Shown here: one piece after another, positions 44,315 through 54,070 of the stretch
Layout: each line of letters begins with the position of its first letter
Position numbering within the stretch: the stretch's first letter is position 1
Assembly (NCBI GenBank): GCA_047632755.1
Contig: JBLIDT010000002.1
Coordinates: 171,796 to 235,795 of the forward strand
Origin: JAKVAV01 sp047632755
GTDB lineage: Bacteria > Bacteroidota > Bacteroidia > Flavobacteriales_D > Cryomorphaceae
DNA: 64,000 nucleotides
Direction: 5' to 3'
Position numbers and translations under genes: made by a program
The notes under the pieces: generated by a model
Told to the model about the DNA's origin: nothing
The model's database searches: none
Seen by the model: the letters and a program-made list of their open reading frames with translations, nothing else

Positions 44315-46672
44315 TTAACCGCTGCACATTTCGCAATCAGGACCATTTTCAATGGAACAGGCTTGTGCCGCTATCTCTTCCTCGGTCATTACTGCGGGCT
44401 GCTCGAGTCGCGATTTGTCTACAGTAAATTTAATAGCGTCCACTGCCGCTCTGGTGCGGAGGTAGTAAATTCCTGTTTTCAACCCTTTCTTCCAACCGTA
44501 AAAGTGCATGGATGTTAGCTTCGCAAAATTGGCGCTTTCCATGAAGATGTTTAGCGACTGAGACTGGCAGATGAATGCCCCTCTATCTGCTGCCATGTCG
44601 ATAATCGCCTTCTGACTTATCTCCCAAGCCGTTTTGTAAAGTGCCTTGAGGTTGCCAGGAATCTCTCTGATATTCTGAACCGATCCATTGGCTGCCATCA
44701 ACTTCTGGCGCATATCCTCATCCCAAAGGTCGAGTTTCACCAAGTCACGGAGCAAGTGCTTATTCACCACGATGAACTCACCCGACAATACTCTTCTGGT
44801 GTAGATATTCGAAGTGTAAGGCTCGAAGCATTCATTGTTTCCAAGAATTTGAGCCGTACTTGCTGTTGGCATCGGAGCCAGCAGTAATGAGTTTCTCACT
44901 CCGTGCTCCTTAATTTCTTCTCGAAGAATATCCCATTCCCAGCGGTCGCTGGGCTTCTCGTTCCACATATCGAACTGGAGAATGCCCTGGCTTACTGGAG
45001 AACCTTCGTACGTTTCGTATGGCCCATCTTCTTTTGCTAAATCCTTAGAAGCTGTAAGGGCTCCGTAATAGATTGTTTCGAATACGTCGCGGTTCAATTT
45101 GCGCGCTTCTTCGCTATCGAATGGATAGCGAAGCAAGATGAATGCATCTGCCAATCCTTGTACTCCAATTCCTATTGGGCGGTGACGCATGTTGCTATTG
45201 CGCGCCTCGGGAACGGGGTAAAAGTTATTGTCTATAATTCGGTTAAGGTTCTTCGTAATGAGATAAGATACTTCGAAGAGTTTATCGTGATCGAATTTTC
45301 CATCGATAACAAATTTGGGCAATGCAACGGATGCGAGGTTACAAACGGCTACCTCATCTGGAGCAGTGTATTCAATAATTTCCGTGCAGAGGTTCGAAGA
45401 CTTGATCGTTCCGAGATTCTTCTGATTCGACTTCTCATTGGCGGCATCCTTGTACAGAATGTAAGGATTACCCGTTTCTATCTGAGCTTCCAAAACTTTG
45501 AACCAAAGCTCTTGGGCTTTGATCGTCTTGCGGCCTTTTCCTTCTTTCTCGTATTTCGTGTAGAGCTTTTCGAAGTCTGAACCGTACGTATCAGAAAGGC
45601 CCGGACATTCGTGCGGACACATCAACGTCCACTCTCCGTTTTCTTCCACTCGTTTCATGAACAAGTCGGGCATCCATAGGGCGTAGAAAAGGTCACGAGC
45701 GCGCATTTCTTCTTTACCGTGGTTCTTGCGCATATCGAGGAAATCGAATACGTCAGCATGCCATGGCTCGAGGTAAATTGCGAATGATCCTTTGCGCTTT
45801 CCTCCACCTTGGTCAACGTAACGAGCCGTATCGTTGAATACTCTCAACATGGGAACAATTCCGTTGGACGTTCCGTTCGTACCTTTTATGTAAGTCCCTT
45901 TTGCACGGATATCGTGAATAGAAAGACCGATCCCTCCAGCGCTCTGCGAAATCTGTGCGCATTGCTTCAAGGTATCGTAAATACCATCGATGCTATCATT
46001 CTTCATCGTAAGCAAGAAGCAGGAAGACATTTGAGGCTTCGGTGTTCCAGCATTAAAAAGTGTCGGGGTAGCATGAGTAAACCACCCTTCAGACATTTTG
46101 TGGTAGGTCTCAATAGCCGCGTCGATATCCTCTTTGTGAATCCCGATCGACACGCGCATAATCATCTGCTGCGGCCGCTCTGCTACTTTGCCATTTAGCT
46201 TCAGCAAATAGGAGCGCTCAAGGGTTTTGAAACCAAAGAAGTCATAGCGGAAGTCGCGGTCATAGATAATCGCAGAATCAAGAATCTCTCTGTTCTTCTC
46301 GATTATTTCGTGCACATCATCAGCAAGAAGAGCAGCAGGCTCTCCAGTGTTAGGATCCACATATTCAAAGAGCGCCTTCATGGCGTCAGAGAAGCACTTC
46401 TGTGTATTTTTGTGCAAATTGCTTACCGCAATGCGGCTAGCCAACAAAGCGTAATCAGGATGCTTTACCGTATTGGTCGCGGCTACTTCAGCCGCTAGAT
46501 TATCCAACTCACTCGTGGTAACTCCTTCGTACAGACCGTTGATCACCTTTTTTGCAATTTCAATCGGATCTACCGCAGGGTGAAGACCATAGCAAAGCTT
46601 CTTAATTCGCGCAGTAATTTTATCAAACTTGATCGCTTCTCGCCGACCTCCTCGCTTAAGTACGTATGACAT
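44315..46672 (-). CDS. nrdA: Ribonucleoside-diphosphate reductase class Ia, alpha subunit
   Basis: A 785-residue R1 that reduces nucleoside diphosphates to deoxynucleotides. The N-terminal ATP-cone (VLKRGGRREAIKFDKITARI, about 1-90) is the activity switch. Active-site and loop motifs include ATPTLFNAGTPKPQMSSCFL, SSNLCTEI, the radical-relay Tyr pair near LLAPMPTASTAQILGNNECF, and the C-terminal redox Cys pair DCEMC. It lies 40 bases after nrdB on the same strand. Length and motifs match NrdA. Confidence 0.96.
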   Translation of the reverse strand: MSYVLKRGGRREAIKFDKITARIKKLCYGLHPAVDPIEIAKKVINGLYEGVTTSELDNLAAEVAATNTVKHPDYALLASRIAVSNLHKNTQKCFSDAMKALFEYVDPNTGEPAALLADDVHEIIEKNREILDSAIIYDRDFRYDFFGFKTLERSYLLKLNGKVAERPQQMIMRVSIGIHKEDIDAAIETYHKMSEGWFTHATPTLFNAGTPKPQMSSCFLLTMKNDSIDGIYDTLKQCAQISQSAGGIGLSIHDIRAKGTYIKGTNGTSNGIVPMLRVFNDTARYVDQGGGKRKGSFAIYLEPWHADVFDFLDMRKNHGKEEMRARDLFYALWMPDLFMKRVEENGEWTLMCPHECPGLSDTYGSDFEKLYTKYEKEGKGRKTIKAQELWFKVLEAQIETGNPYILYKDAANEKSNQKNLGTIKSSNLCTEIIEYTAPDEVAVCNLASVALPKFVIDGKFDHDKLFEVSYLITKNLNRIIDNNFYPVPEARNSNMRHRPIGIGVQGLADAFILLRYPFDSEEARKLNRDVFETIYYGALTASKDLAKEDGPYETYEGSPVSQGILQFDMWNEKPSDRWEWDILREEIKEHGVRNSLLLAPMPTASTAQILGNNECFEPYTSNIYTRRVLSGEFIVVNKHLLRDLVKLDLWDEDMRQKLMAANGSVQNIREIPGNLKALYKTAWEISQKAIIDMAADRGAFICQSQSLNIFMESANFAKLTSMHFYGWKKGLKTGIYYLRTRAAVDAIKFTVDKSRLEQPAVMTEEEIAAQACSIENGPDCEMCSG

Positions 46673-46712
46673 ATTGTTTTATAAGGGTTAAATGGTGGGT
46701 CAGAATGATTTG

Positions 46713-47750
46713 TTAAAAATCAGCGTCCATAGTGAAACTCTTGTCTTCAGCAGAAGTGTTCGACACACTCGCCTTCTGGTATTCGCCTACGCGCACTTCA
46801 AAGAAGTTTGATTTGCCCTGAAGGCTAATCATATCCATAAAATCAAATGGGTTCGTCGCGTTGTAAACTTTCTCGTTTCCTAGCTCCACCAATAGTCGGT
46901 CAGCAACAAACTCGATGTACTGCGCCATCAAGTCTGCATTCATCCCGATTAGTTTTACAGGAAGGGCGTCGGTCACAAATTCTTTCTCGATGTTGACCGC
47001 GTCTACGATGATCTTCTTTACTCTCTCTTTTGGAAGCTTGTTTACGATGTGGTCATTGTAAAGCAAGCAAGCAAAATCGCAATGCATTCCTTCGTCACGA
47101 GAAATCAATTGGTTTGAGAAGCTCAAACCTGGCATAAGACCTCTTTTCTTCAACCAGAAAATGGAACAGAAAGAACCACTAAAAAAAATTCCTTCTACCG
47201 CTGCGAAAGCGATCAGCCTTTCGGCAAAAGAACCATTGTCGATCCAGTTCAAAGCCCACTCTGCCTTCAGCTTTACACAATCCAACGTTTCGATGGCATT
47301 GAAAAGGGTGTCTTTCTCCTCCTTATTTTGGATGTACGTGTCAATCAGCAAGGAGTAGGTCTCCGAGTGGATGTTTTCCATCATCACCTGAAATCCGTAG
47401 AAGAACTTCGCTTCAGTATACTGCACTTCAGAGAGGAAATTCTGCGCTAGGTTTTCATTTACAATTCCATCACTGGCTGCGAAAAATGCCAGCACATGCT
47501 TAATGAAGTAGCGCTCATCGTCATTCAACTTGTTGCTCCAGTCTACTAGGTCGGCTTCAAGGTCAATTTCTTCCGCCGTCCAAAAAGAGGCTTCAGATTG
47601 CTTGTAGAATTTCCAGATATCGTCATGTACGATAGGGAAAAGCACAAATCGATTTTCATTCTCTTCGAGAATGGGCTCAGTCAATGTGGTGTTTGCTGGG
47701 AGCACATTTTCAATCTCCACTTCAGTTTTTTTAGAGGTCACTTCGGCCAT
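46713..47750 (-). CDS. nrdB: Ribonucleoside-diphosphate reductase class Ia, beta subunit
   Basis: A 345-residue R2 diiron-tyrosyl-radical subunit. Ligands and the radical tyrosine are visible: EASFWTAEEIDLEAD (first Asp/Glu), AFFAASDGIVNENL, and MMENIHSETYSLLID with the ENIHSExY tyrosine; later ASLLYND/EFVADRLL segments. The C-terminal tail FTMDADF binds R1. The sequence is close in pattern to eukaryotic R2, as is usual for Bacteroidota. It is upstream of nrdA, 40 bases apart, in one operon. Confidence 0.95.
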   Translation of the reverse strand: MAEVTSKKTEVEIENVLPANTTLTEPILEENENRFVLFPIVHDDIWKFYKQSEASFWTAEEIDLEADLVDWSNKLNDDERYFIKHVLAFFAASDGIVNENLAQNFLSEVQYTEAKFFYGFQVMMENIHSETYSLLIDTYIQNKEEKDTLFNAIETLDCVKLKAEWALNWIDNGSFAERLIAFAAVEGIFFSGSFCSIFWLKKRGLMPGLSFSNQLISRDEGMHCDFACLLYNDHIVNKLPKERVKKIIVDAVNIEKEFVTDALPVKLIGMNADLMAQYIEFVADRLLVELGNEKVYNATNPFDFMDMISLQGKSNFFEVRVGEYQKASVSNTSAEDKSFTMDADF

Positions 47751-48343
47751 GATAAAAGCTTGGTTTTTTATCGGGTTATTAATAATTCTGTTATAATCTT
47801 GATAAGTAGCCTCTTAAAGAAAGAGTGCGAGGTACAAGTCGATTTTAGAAAGATAACGTCTCCAAGATCCATTGGTTTGACCGCCAACAAAAATTGGAAA
47901 AAATGGCCGGGAGTCCAATCAGTTTTAATTCACATTCGGTTCAAGTTGTCAACACGAAGAGTTGACATCTGCTACCGGCTCAATAGCGGCGGTTGATACA
48001 GAAATTGAAGGGTGTTGATGGAGCACCTAATGTGTGACATTTGAGTAAAATTCTTGGCATCATTTTTCGGGAGATGTTCGAAATAGCGGATTAACAACAC
48101 CTCATACATCTGATTCAATGTCGCTTACAAGAGAATACCGTCCTGTTGAAAAATAAATGTGCAAAGGAATTGAATTTTTGAGACGAAAATTTGTGGCGCC
48201 CTTTGGCAATTTCGTGAAGAAGACTGAGAGCCAAATGAAAAGACGAGAATCACCTACGACAATCGGGATGAGACTATACGAACTGTTCTCAAATCCCACA
48301 GATCGAAGACACGATGCTCACTCCATTTTTAGCAAAAAATGAT
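47751..48343. other. 593-bp intergenic region upstream of nrdB
   Basis: No convincing gene is visible. Two short frames (minus 48102-48299, plus 48157-48342) look like chance overlaps. The one clear structure is an inverted repeat at 47947-47967. The region must contain promoters for nrdB and for the DUF3109 gene end, but no exact TAnnTTTG element pointed at nrdB was found. Confidence 0.6.
47947..47967. promoter_or_regulatory. Inverted repeat upstream of nrdB, possible operator
   Basis: TGTCAAC (47947-47953) and GTTGACA (47961-47967) are exact reverse complements with a 7-base spacer, about 200 bases upstream of nrdB. It does not match the classical NrdR box as I know it. It may be a regulator-binding dyad. 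Confidence 0.35.
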
Positions 48344-48922
48344 TTATTTTTTGGATGACTCCATCAGTTTGTCGGCCTCTACGAGTTTCTCAAAGAACTC
48401 TTCTCCAAACTTTCTGGTGATTGGTTCTTTTAAGAATTTAAAGACTTTGACGTCCAGCTTGGCACCACAAGATCTGGCAGGGTTGCAAATAGGCCAATAG
48501 TGATAATTCAATGCGACGTAATCCTTTAGCTGCGTAACTCTGATGGGATAGAGGTGACAAGAAACTGGCTTTAGAAAGTCTGTTTTTCCGTCGCGGTGTG
48601 CTTGCTCAATGGAGCACTTCGCTGTTCCATTCCTATCAAAAGAGACAAATGCACATTCCTCGTCATTCACTAAGGGAGTCACAAATTCACCATCTATATC
48701 AATGGTGAAAACTCCGGTCTCTTCTACCCTGTCTATCCCTTCTTGGCGCATGTAAGGCTTTATGTCCTCGAGTGCTTGTTCCAGCAAACCTACTTCTTCG
48801 GGTTCAAGCGGGGCACCACTATCTCCTTCTACACAGCAGGCTCCTTTGCAAGCGCCTAAATCACACACAAACCTTTTTGAGAAAAGATCTTCCGAAAGGA
48901 GGGCGTCGTCAATTTGAATCAT
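48344..48922 (-). CDS. DUF3109 family cysteine-rich protein
   Basis: A 192-residue soluble protein. Cysteines cluster at CDLGACKGACCVEGDSGAPL, EECAFV, AKCSIEQAH, PVSCHLYPIRV and PICNPARSCGA. This pattern resembles the YkgJ/DUF3109 group thought to bind Zn or an Fe-S cluster. Function is not known. It is transcribed alone, divergent from glyS with about 97 bases between starts. Confidence 0.85.
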   Translation of the reverse strand: MIQIDDALLSEDLFSKRFVCDLGACKGACCVEGDSGAPLEPEEVGLLEQALEDIKPYMRQEGIDRVEETGVFTIDIDGEFVTPLVNDEECAFVSFDRNGTAKCSIEQAHRDGKTDFLKPVSCHLYPIRVTQLKDYVALNYHYWPICNPARSCGAKLDVKVFKFLKEPITRKFGEEFFEKLVEADKLMESSKK

Positions 48923-48968
48923 GCCGCGAAGTTAGGCATTCACCATTTCAATATCGCTTCCATTACCT

Positions 48969-48976
48969 TACTTTTG
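48969..48976 (+). promoter_or_regulatory. Candidate -7 promoter element for glyS
   Basis: TACTTTTG matches TAnnTTTG exactly and is 43 bases before the ATG of glyS. It lies in the divergent region with the DUF3109 gene. Confidence 0.45.
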
Positions 48977-49019
48977 CGCCCTTGAGAAAGAACCCTTCTC
49001 AGACTAAACTGACCGCTAA

Positions 49020-50561
49020 ATGAGCCAACACGACGACTTACTCAAGAAGATAATAGGCCATTCCAAAGAATATGGCTTTGTATACCCATCGAGTGAAATC
49101 TACGATGGACTAAGCGCCGCATACGATTACGGGCCTTACGGAGCCGAGCTAAAGAACAACCTGAAACTCTACTGGTGGGAAGCGATGGTGAGGCTCAATG
49201 AAGAAATCGTAGGGCTGGACTCGTCGATCTTTATGCACCCAACCACTTGGAAGGCTTCTGGTCACGTAGATGCGTTTAACGACCCCTTGATAGACAATAA
49301 GGACAGTAAGAAACGCTACCGAGCAGATGTATTGGTCGAAGACTACCTAGAGAAGTACCGCCAGAAAATTGAAAAGGATGTAACGAAAGGCAAGAAACGC
49401 TTTGGCGATGATTTCGACGAAGTACAATTCAGAGCTACAAATCCCAACGTACAACGCAATCAGACAAAGATTGACGAAGTACACGGTCGCTTCAAAGATG
49501 CCATGGAAAGGGAAGACCTAGCCGCGGTAAAGGAGCTTATTGAAGATTTGGAAATAGCTGATCCGGAAACGGGTTCGAAGAACTGGACGGATGTACGCCA
49601 GTTTAACCTGATGTTCAAAACAGAGCTTGGATCAGTGGCAGGGGATGCTAGCACCATTTACCTCCGACCTGAAACAGCGCAGGGAATCTTCGTCAATTTC
49701 TTGAACGTACAGAAGAGCAGTCGGATGAAAATCCCATTCGGGATTGCTCAGATTGGAAAAGCATTCAGAAACGAGATCATTGCTCGCCAGTTTATTTTCC
49801 GCATGCGCGAATTTGAGCAAATGGAGATGCAGTATTTCGTAAAACCAGGTACCGAACTCGAATGGTACGAGACCTGGAAAGAGCGACGAAAAAGATGGCA
49901 CGATTCATTGGGATTGGGTCAAGAGAATTACCGTTTTCACGATCACATAAAACTGGCACACTATGCCAATGCCGCCTGTGACATTGAGTTCAACTTCCCG
50001 ATGGGCTTTAAAGAATTGGAGGGTATCCATTCCCGAACAGACTTTGACCTTTCGAGTCATGAAGAGCACAGCGGCAAGAAGCTTCGCTACTTTGACCCTC
50101 AGGACAAGGAGAGCTATATTCCATATGTAGTGGAGACTTCCATCGGGTTGGATAGATTGTTTTTAGCAGTTCTTACCGCAGCCTATACCGAAGAGAAATT
50201 GGAGGACGGCTCAGAAAGAATCGTATTGAGAATTCCACATGCGCTGGCTCCTGTAAAGGTGGCTGTATTGCCGTTGGTTAAAAAGGATGGATTGCCCGAA
50301 ATGGCTCGTGAGATAATGGATCGCCTAAAACTCGATCACAATTGCCAATACGACGAGAAAGACGGGATTGGAAAACGCTACCGCAGACAAGATGCGATCG
50401 GGACTCCTTTGTGCATCACCGTGGATCACGACAGTTTGGAAGACCGCAGCGTCACCATTCGCGAAAGAGATAGCATGGCTCAGGAAAGAGTGTCTTTGGA
50501 CAAACTTGAAGAGGTTATCAGCGGCAAGGTTTCTATGAAGGCAATGTTGAAACTATTGTAG
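49020..50561 (+). CDS. glyS: Glycyl-tRNA synthetase, alpha2 type
   Basis: A 513-residue class II synthetase (single-chain, eukaryote/archaeal-like dimeric form, not the alpha2beta2 form). Motif 2 is seen in IAQIGKAFRNEIIARQFIFRMREFEQMEM, and motif 3 in ETSIGLDRLFLAVL. The anticodon-binding domain (about 405-513, LAPVKVAVLPLVKKDGLPEMA) is at the C terminus. An insertion of about 60-80 residues around 110-175 (KDVTKGKKRFG) is present in this group. It charges tRNA-Gly with glycine. A terminator follows. Confidence 0.95.
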   Translation: MSQHDDLLKKIIGHSKEYGFVYPSSEIYDGLSAAYDYGPYGAELKNNLKLYWWEAMVRLNEEIVGLDSSIFMHPTTWKASGHVDAFNDPLIDNKDSKKRYRADVLVEDYLEKYRQKIEKDVTKGKKRFGDDFDEVQFRATNPNVQRNQTKIDEVHGRFKDAMEREDLAAVKELIEDLEIADPETGSKNWTDVRQFNLMFKTELGSVAGDASTIYLRPETAQGIFVNFLNVQKSSRMKIPFGIAQIGKAFRNEIIARQFIFRMREFEQMEMQYFVKPGTELEWYETWKERRKRWHDSLGLGQENYRFHDHIKLAHYANAACDIEFNFPMGFKELEGIHSRTDFDLSSHEEHSGKKLRYFDPQDKESYIPYVVETSIGLDRLFLAVLTAAYTEEKLEDGSERIVLRIPHALAPVKVAVLPLVKKDGLPEMAREIMDRLKLDHNCQYDEKDGIGKRYRRQDAIGTPLCITVDHDSLEDRSVTIRERDSMAQERVSLDKLEEVISGKVSMKAMLKLL

Positions 50562-50588
50562 TTGATATTGGGTATTGAGACTCAAGAA

Positions 50589-50620
50589 AAAGCCGGCTAT
50601 CTTCTCAGATAGCCGGCTTT
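50589..50620. terminator. Bidirectional intrinsic terminator between glyS and the T9SS protein gene
   Basis: AAAGCCGGCTATCT and AGATAGCCGGCTTT form a perfect 14-bp stem with a 4-base loop. On the minus strand a TTTTTC run follows, so it serves the 50642 gene best; on the plus strand a shorter T run follows. Confidence 0.9.
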
Positions 50621-50641
50621 CATTTTATGATCTAATTCTAC

Positions 50642-53600
50642 TTACTCAACAATAAGCTTCAATGTAGATACCTTTCCTTCGCTCATCGCTTGCAAAAGGT
50701 AAACTCCAGGCTCAACGTCATTTGTGTTGAATTCAAATCGCTCAGCAGAAATGATGTTCCATTGCTTAACTCGCTGTCCTAGAACATTCACTAATGTCAC
50801 ATTTTCCAATGAAACAGGAGATTCAATCGTCACCATTCCGTTCGTTGGATTAGGGTAAGCGCTGAATTCAAATTCATCAGAATTATCAGTAGCTAGAAGG
50901 CTTGTTGCCGTCATCTGCATGCAGAACTCACCGTCAACACCTGCGTATCCGTCGATCATCACTTGGTAAGTCACTCCGACTTCAGTAACAAATGAGATTC
51001 CAGCTGGAAATTCAGTGCCTGTCGATTGAGGTCCATCTTCATTACAAGCTACTTGGGCTAAATCACCACATTCTCCTGTAAAGATTGCCATTTGAGTGTC
51101 ACCGTCATCGATGTAATCAGTCACCTCTCCACAGTTTACTGTTTCGATGAAGTACTCATTACCATCTCCTTCAAAGCTAAACCAAACTGTAGCCGAGATA
51201 AGAGGATCTCCGAACCAGCAATCAGCTTCAACATCGTTTGGATTAGGATCATCAACTGATGTAGCACCCACATTTGAGAAAGCTCCTGAAGTCTGCGCTT
51301 CGTTCAAAGCTCCGCCTGTAAGATCAGAAAGATCGGCCGCTCCAGCGCACTCATCAATTGGAGAAGCAAGTCTCGTCAAAGACAAGCAAAAGTCTCCAGC
51401 TACTCCTAAGTAACCGTCAACCATAACTGTGTAGAATGCTCCAGCCTCAGTTGGAATCTCTAAACCAGCAGCATAGTTTCCTGCCGCAGCATTGGGTCCA
51501 TCTTCATTACACAATAGTGGGGATTGGAAGATTCCACAGAAACCTAAGTAAACCGCAATTTGCGTGTCTCCGTCAGGAATGTATTCTTCGGCAGTACCAT
51601 TGCAGTCGTTCGTTTCAAGAAAGTAAGTATTTCCATCACCAGTGAATTCAAACCAAACATTGTTTTCCAATGAAGGACCCGATGCAGAGCCATCAGGCTC
51701 TCCAAAACATTCAAATCCAGCTGTTACAGCGTCTGCAGGAACGGTTGCTCCATCATTTGAAAATTGACTTGAGAATTGCGCTTCCCCAATCGGTCCTCCA
51801 AGAAGGTCGTCAAGATTGATCGCGGCATCGCAATTATCATTGATAGGTGGAGTTACGATTCCGCATTCTTGCGAAACGATGTCTGAAATTCTGCGTGGAA
51901 GCAACTGAATCCCTTCCAATAATGGTGCTTCAGAATCAAATTGCCCTACAATACCTGTTACGTCAAAAGTTCCATCTGGAGCAGGCGCACTGTAAAGGTC
52001 AACATCATTGTCGATGCGCAAGGTGAACTCAGCAGTCCCATTACCAACTGTTACATTAAATCCAGATCCTGTTCCTGACCATTGTCCTGGATCAACTAAG
52101 AAAACACATTCTAGCTTCACCAATTGAGATACTATGTCATTGGAAAACTCAGTAATAACAACTGGCTCATTGAGCTCATTCCCTTGAGAAATAAGGTCAA
52201 TCGCTGTTGGGTTGAATTGAGTCAATCCATTGAACTGACTAATTGTTCCAGTTAGCACAATACTATCTCCTTCAGTAACGACGTAGTCATCTACAGGTGA
52301 ATTAGAATATGTTCCTACACCACCTGTTTGGTCAATAAGGGTAAAAGACTGAGCGGATCCACCCATGTTTACACCATAAACGATTCCAGCAACAGTGTAT
52401 TCATTACCAATATTAACTGCGACACCATTCGCATCTTCTTCAGCAGCTACAACAATATCAGTAAGTTCGATAGCTGTATCGTCATCTTGAATGGTCAACG
52501 TTAATTCGCTGGTAGCAAGAGTAGCTCCGTTCGTAGCATTTTGAAGCGTGAAGATCACCGTGCGGTCTTCATTCGGATCTAAGTCGTCTAGAATTTCCAC
52601 CTCAAACGTCTGAGCAGTCGCGTCACTTGCAGCGAAAGTCAATACCGTAAGGTCAGTGAAGTTGTAATTTGTTCCATTTACAGCAGTACCTCCTGTTACA
52701 GTAACTTCTACAGTTGTTTCAACATCATCGGGGTTGATGATCTCAACTTCGATGATGATTGTCCCTGAAGTTTCGCCTTCGCCAATGGCTGCGGCTTCAA
52801 AAGCCAATCCAAGTTCACTCGCAGCAGCATTAACAACAACATCAGCTGCATCTCTCGGGAAAAGTTTAAAATCGCTGAAGCTAAAATGAGCTACACCGGT
52901 AACATCATAACCTACCAATAGCTGAGGATCGGCATCGTAAAGTTCATCATCTACTCGGTAGTCTCCAGATCCATCATTGATCAACCACTCGCCAAAACCT
53001 AGGTTATTGTCGGTGCAAGTAGCAGCTAGAACTTGAATCAAAACTCCTTCGAATTCCTCTGTTCCTGCAGCTCCCGTAGTTACTACTTCAGCGGCAGGAA
53101 GGGCGTTTCCGCTTGTTTCAACTACAAGTTCAGTTAGGTTGTTGATTCTTGTTAGACCGAAGTTTTCTTGAACAAGACCAGTTACGGTCACTTCATCTCC
53201 AACTGCAGCAGTTGGTTCGTCTTCTCTTACAAAAACTCCGCTCCAAGTCCCTGTTCCATCTTGAATCCAGAATCCTTCATCGTAAGCAGCAGTTACAATA
53301 CCAGTGGTAATAACTGTTTGATCTACGAATGGAGAATCTCCATCAGGATCTACGGTCTCCTGTATCTCTTGAATAGTAGCTTCTACAGGCTCGCCTCCGC
53401 CACCTTCAGTAGAGTACGTCCCTACAGGAAATGGGAAGTCAGCTTCTGCATTGGTCGCAAAACCATCTAGAAGTCCAGCACCTTCAATAGGCCATTCTGA
53501 TTCGGTGAATGTATCTGACGGGCCAGTTCCGTTTTGGCGATAAGCCCAACCGTCTGTGTAATCCCAAGATTGGTCATCACCGTTTACATTGATGTCTCCG

Positions 53601-54001
53601 AAGACATCTACTAATACATCATTCAAAAAGAGCTCAACAGCATCATCACCGTTAATGGCGGCAGCTCCTGACTCATAATTAGCAGCAAAGCCAAAATAAT
53701 CACTGAACAATACATCATCTCCACCGTCGGCAGATCTTAAGTAAATAAAGTCGCCAGCAGTGGCTGCATCTGCTGGAAATATGAATTCAACACCATCGGT
53801 GCCTCCACCATTGTTGGCAGATCCAATTCCATAAACGCTCAGGTCAGCGATATCGTTGATCACATAGATCTCAATGGCCTTAGGTTTACCACCAGGAAGG
53901 TCACCATCTACGACTCCTGAAATCAGAAGGTCGCTTTGAGCAACTGCTGACTGAAAAGTCATGAGCATTGCTGCAAATAGCAAGAAGTAAATTTTCTTCA
54001 T
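50642..54001 (-). CDS. Large secreted T9SS protein with lamin-tail-like, Calx-beta and repeat domains
   Basis: A 1119-residue exported protein. It has a signal peptide (MKKIYFLLFAAMLMTFQSAVAQ), a lamin-tail-like domain (about 23-190, LISGVVDG, KAIEIYVINDIADLS), an OB-fold-like domain (about 200-390, including FWIQDGTGTWSGVFV), and a Calx-beta-like domain (about 395-510, TVEVTVTGGTAVNGTNY and RTVIFTLQNA). Next come a second OB-like region (about 515-710) and two related repeats of about 160 residues (720-880 and 885-1040, each with DGDTQ(I/M)A and CNEDGP). The T9SS sorting domain (about 1045-1119, SAYPNPTNGMVTIESP) ends it. The first part resembles NucH/ExeM nucleases, but no nuclease domain is present. 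A role in surface binding is inference. Confidence 0.85.
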   Translation of the reverse strand: MKKIYFLLFAAMLMTFQSAVAQSDLLISGVVDGDLPGGKPKAIEIYVINDIADLSVYGIGSANNGGGTDGVEFIFPADAATAGDFIYLRSADGGDDVLFSDYFGFAANYESGAAAINGDDAVELFLNDVLVDVFGDINVNGDDQSWDYTDGWAYRQNGTGPSDTFTESEWPIEGAGLLDGFATNAEADFPFPVGTYSTEGGGGEPVEATIQEIQETVDPDGDSPFVDQTVITTGIVTAAYDEGFWIQDGTGTWSGVFVREDEPTAAVGDEVTVTGLVQENFGLTRINNLTELVVETSGNALPAAEVVTTGAAGTEEFEGVLIQVLAATCTDNNLGFGEWLINDGSGDYRVDDELYDADPQLLVGYDVTGVAHFSFSDFKLFPRDAADVVVNAAASELGLAFEAAAIGEGETSGTIIIEVEIINPDDVETTVEVTVTGGTAVNGTNYNFTDLTVLTFAASDATAQTFEVEILDDLDPNEDRTVIFTLQNATNGATLATSELTLTIQDDDTAIELTDIVVAAEEDANGVAVNIGNEYTVAGIVYGVNMGGSAQSFTLIDQTGGVGTYSNSPVDDYVVTEGDSIVLTGTISQFNGLTQFNPTAIDLISQGNELNEPVVITEFSNDIVSQLVKLECVFLVDPGQWSGTGSGFNVTVGNGTAEFTLRIDNDVDLYSAPAPDGTFDVTGIVGQFDSEAPLLEGIQLLPRRISDIVSQECGIVTPPINDNCDAAINLDDLLGGPIGEAQFSSQFSNDGATVPADAVTAGFECFGEPDGSASGPSLENNVWFEFTGDGNTYFLETNDCNGTAEEYIPDGDTQIAVYLGFCGIFQSPLLCNEDGPNAAAGNYAAGLEIPTEAGAFYTVMVDGYLGVAGDFCLSLTRLASPIDECAGAADLSDLTGGALNEAQTSGAFSNVGATSVDDPNPNDVEADCWFGDPLISATVWFSFEGDGNEYFIETVNCGEVTDYIDDGDTQMAIFTGECGDLAQVACNEDGPQSTGTEFPAGISFVTEVGVTYQVMIDGYAGVDGEFCMQMTATSLLATDNSDEFEFSAYPNPTNGMVTIESPVSLENVTLVNVLGQRVKQWNIISAERFEFNTNDVEPGVYLLQAMSEGKVSTLKLIVE

Positions 54002-54070
54002 TTTAATTGGATTTAATTATGGGTGCAAAAATATGAGTTAACGCCAAGTTAAGAAGTTTACGCGGGTTAA

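Noticed and set aside
48102..48342. Two short open frames (minus 65 aa, plus 61 aa) in the nrdB upstream gap.
   Set aside because: They overlap each other, have no recognisable features and no promoter or ribosome-binding context.
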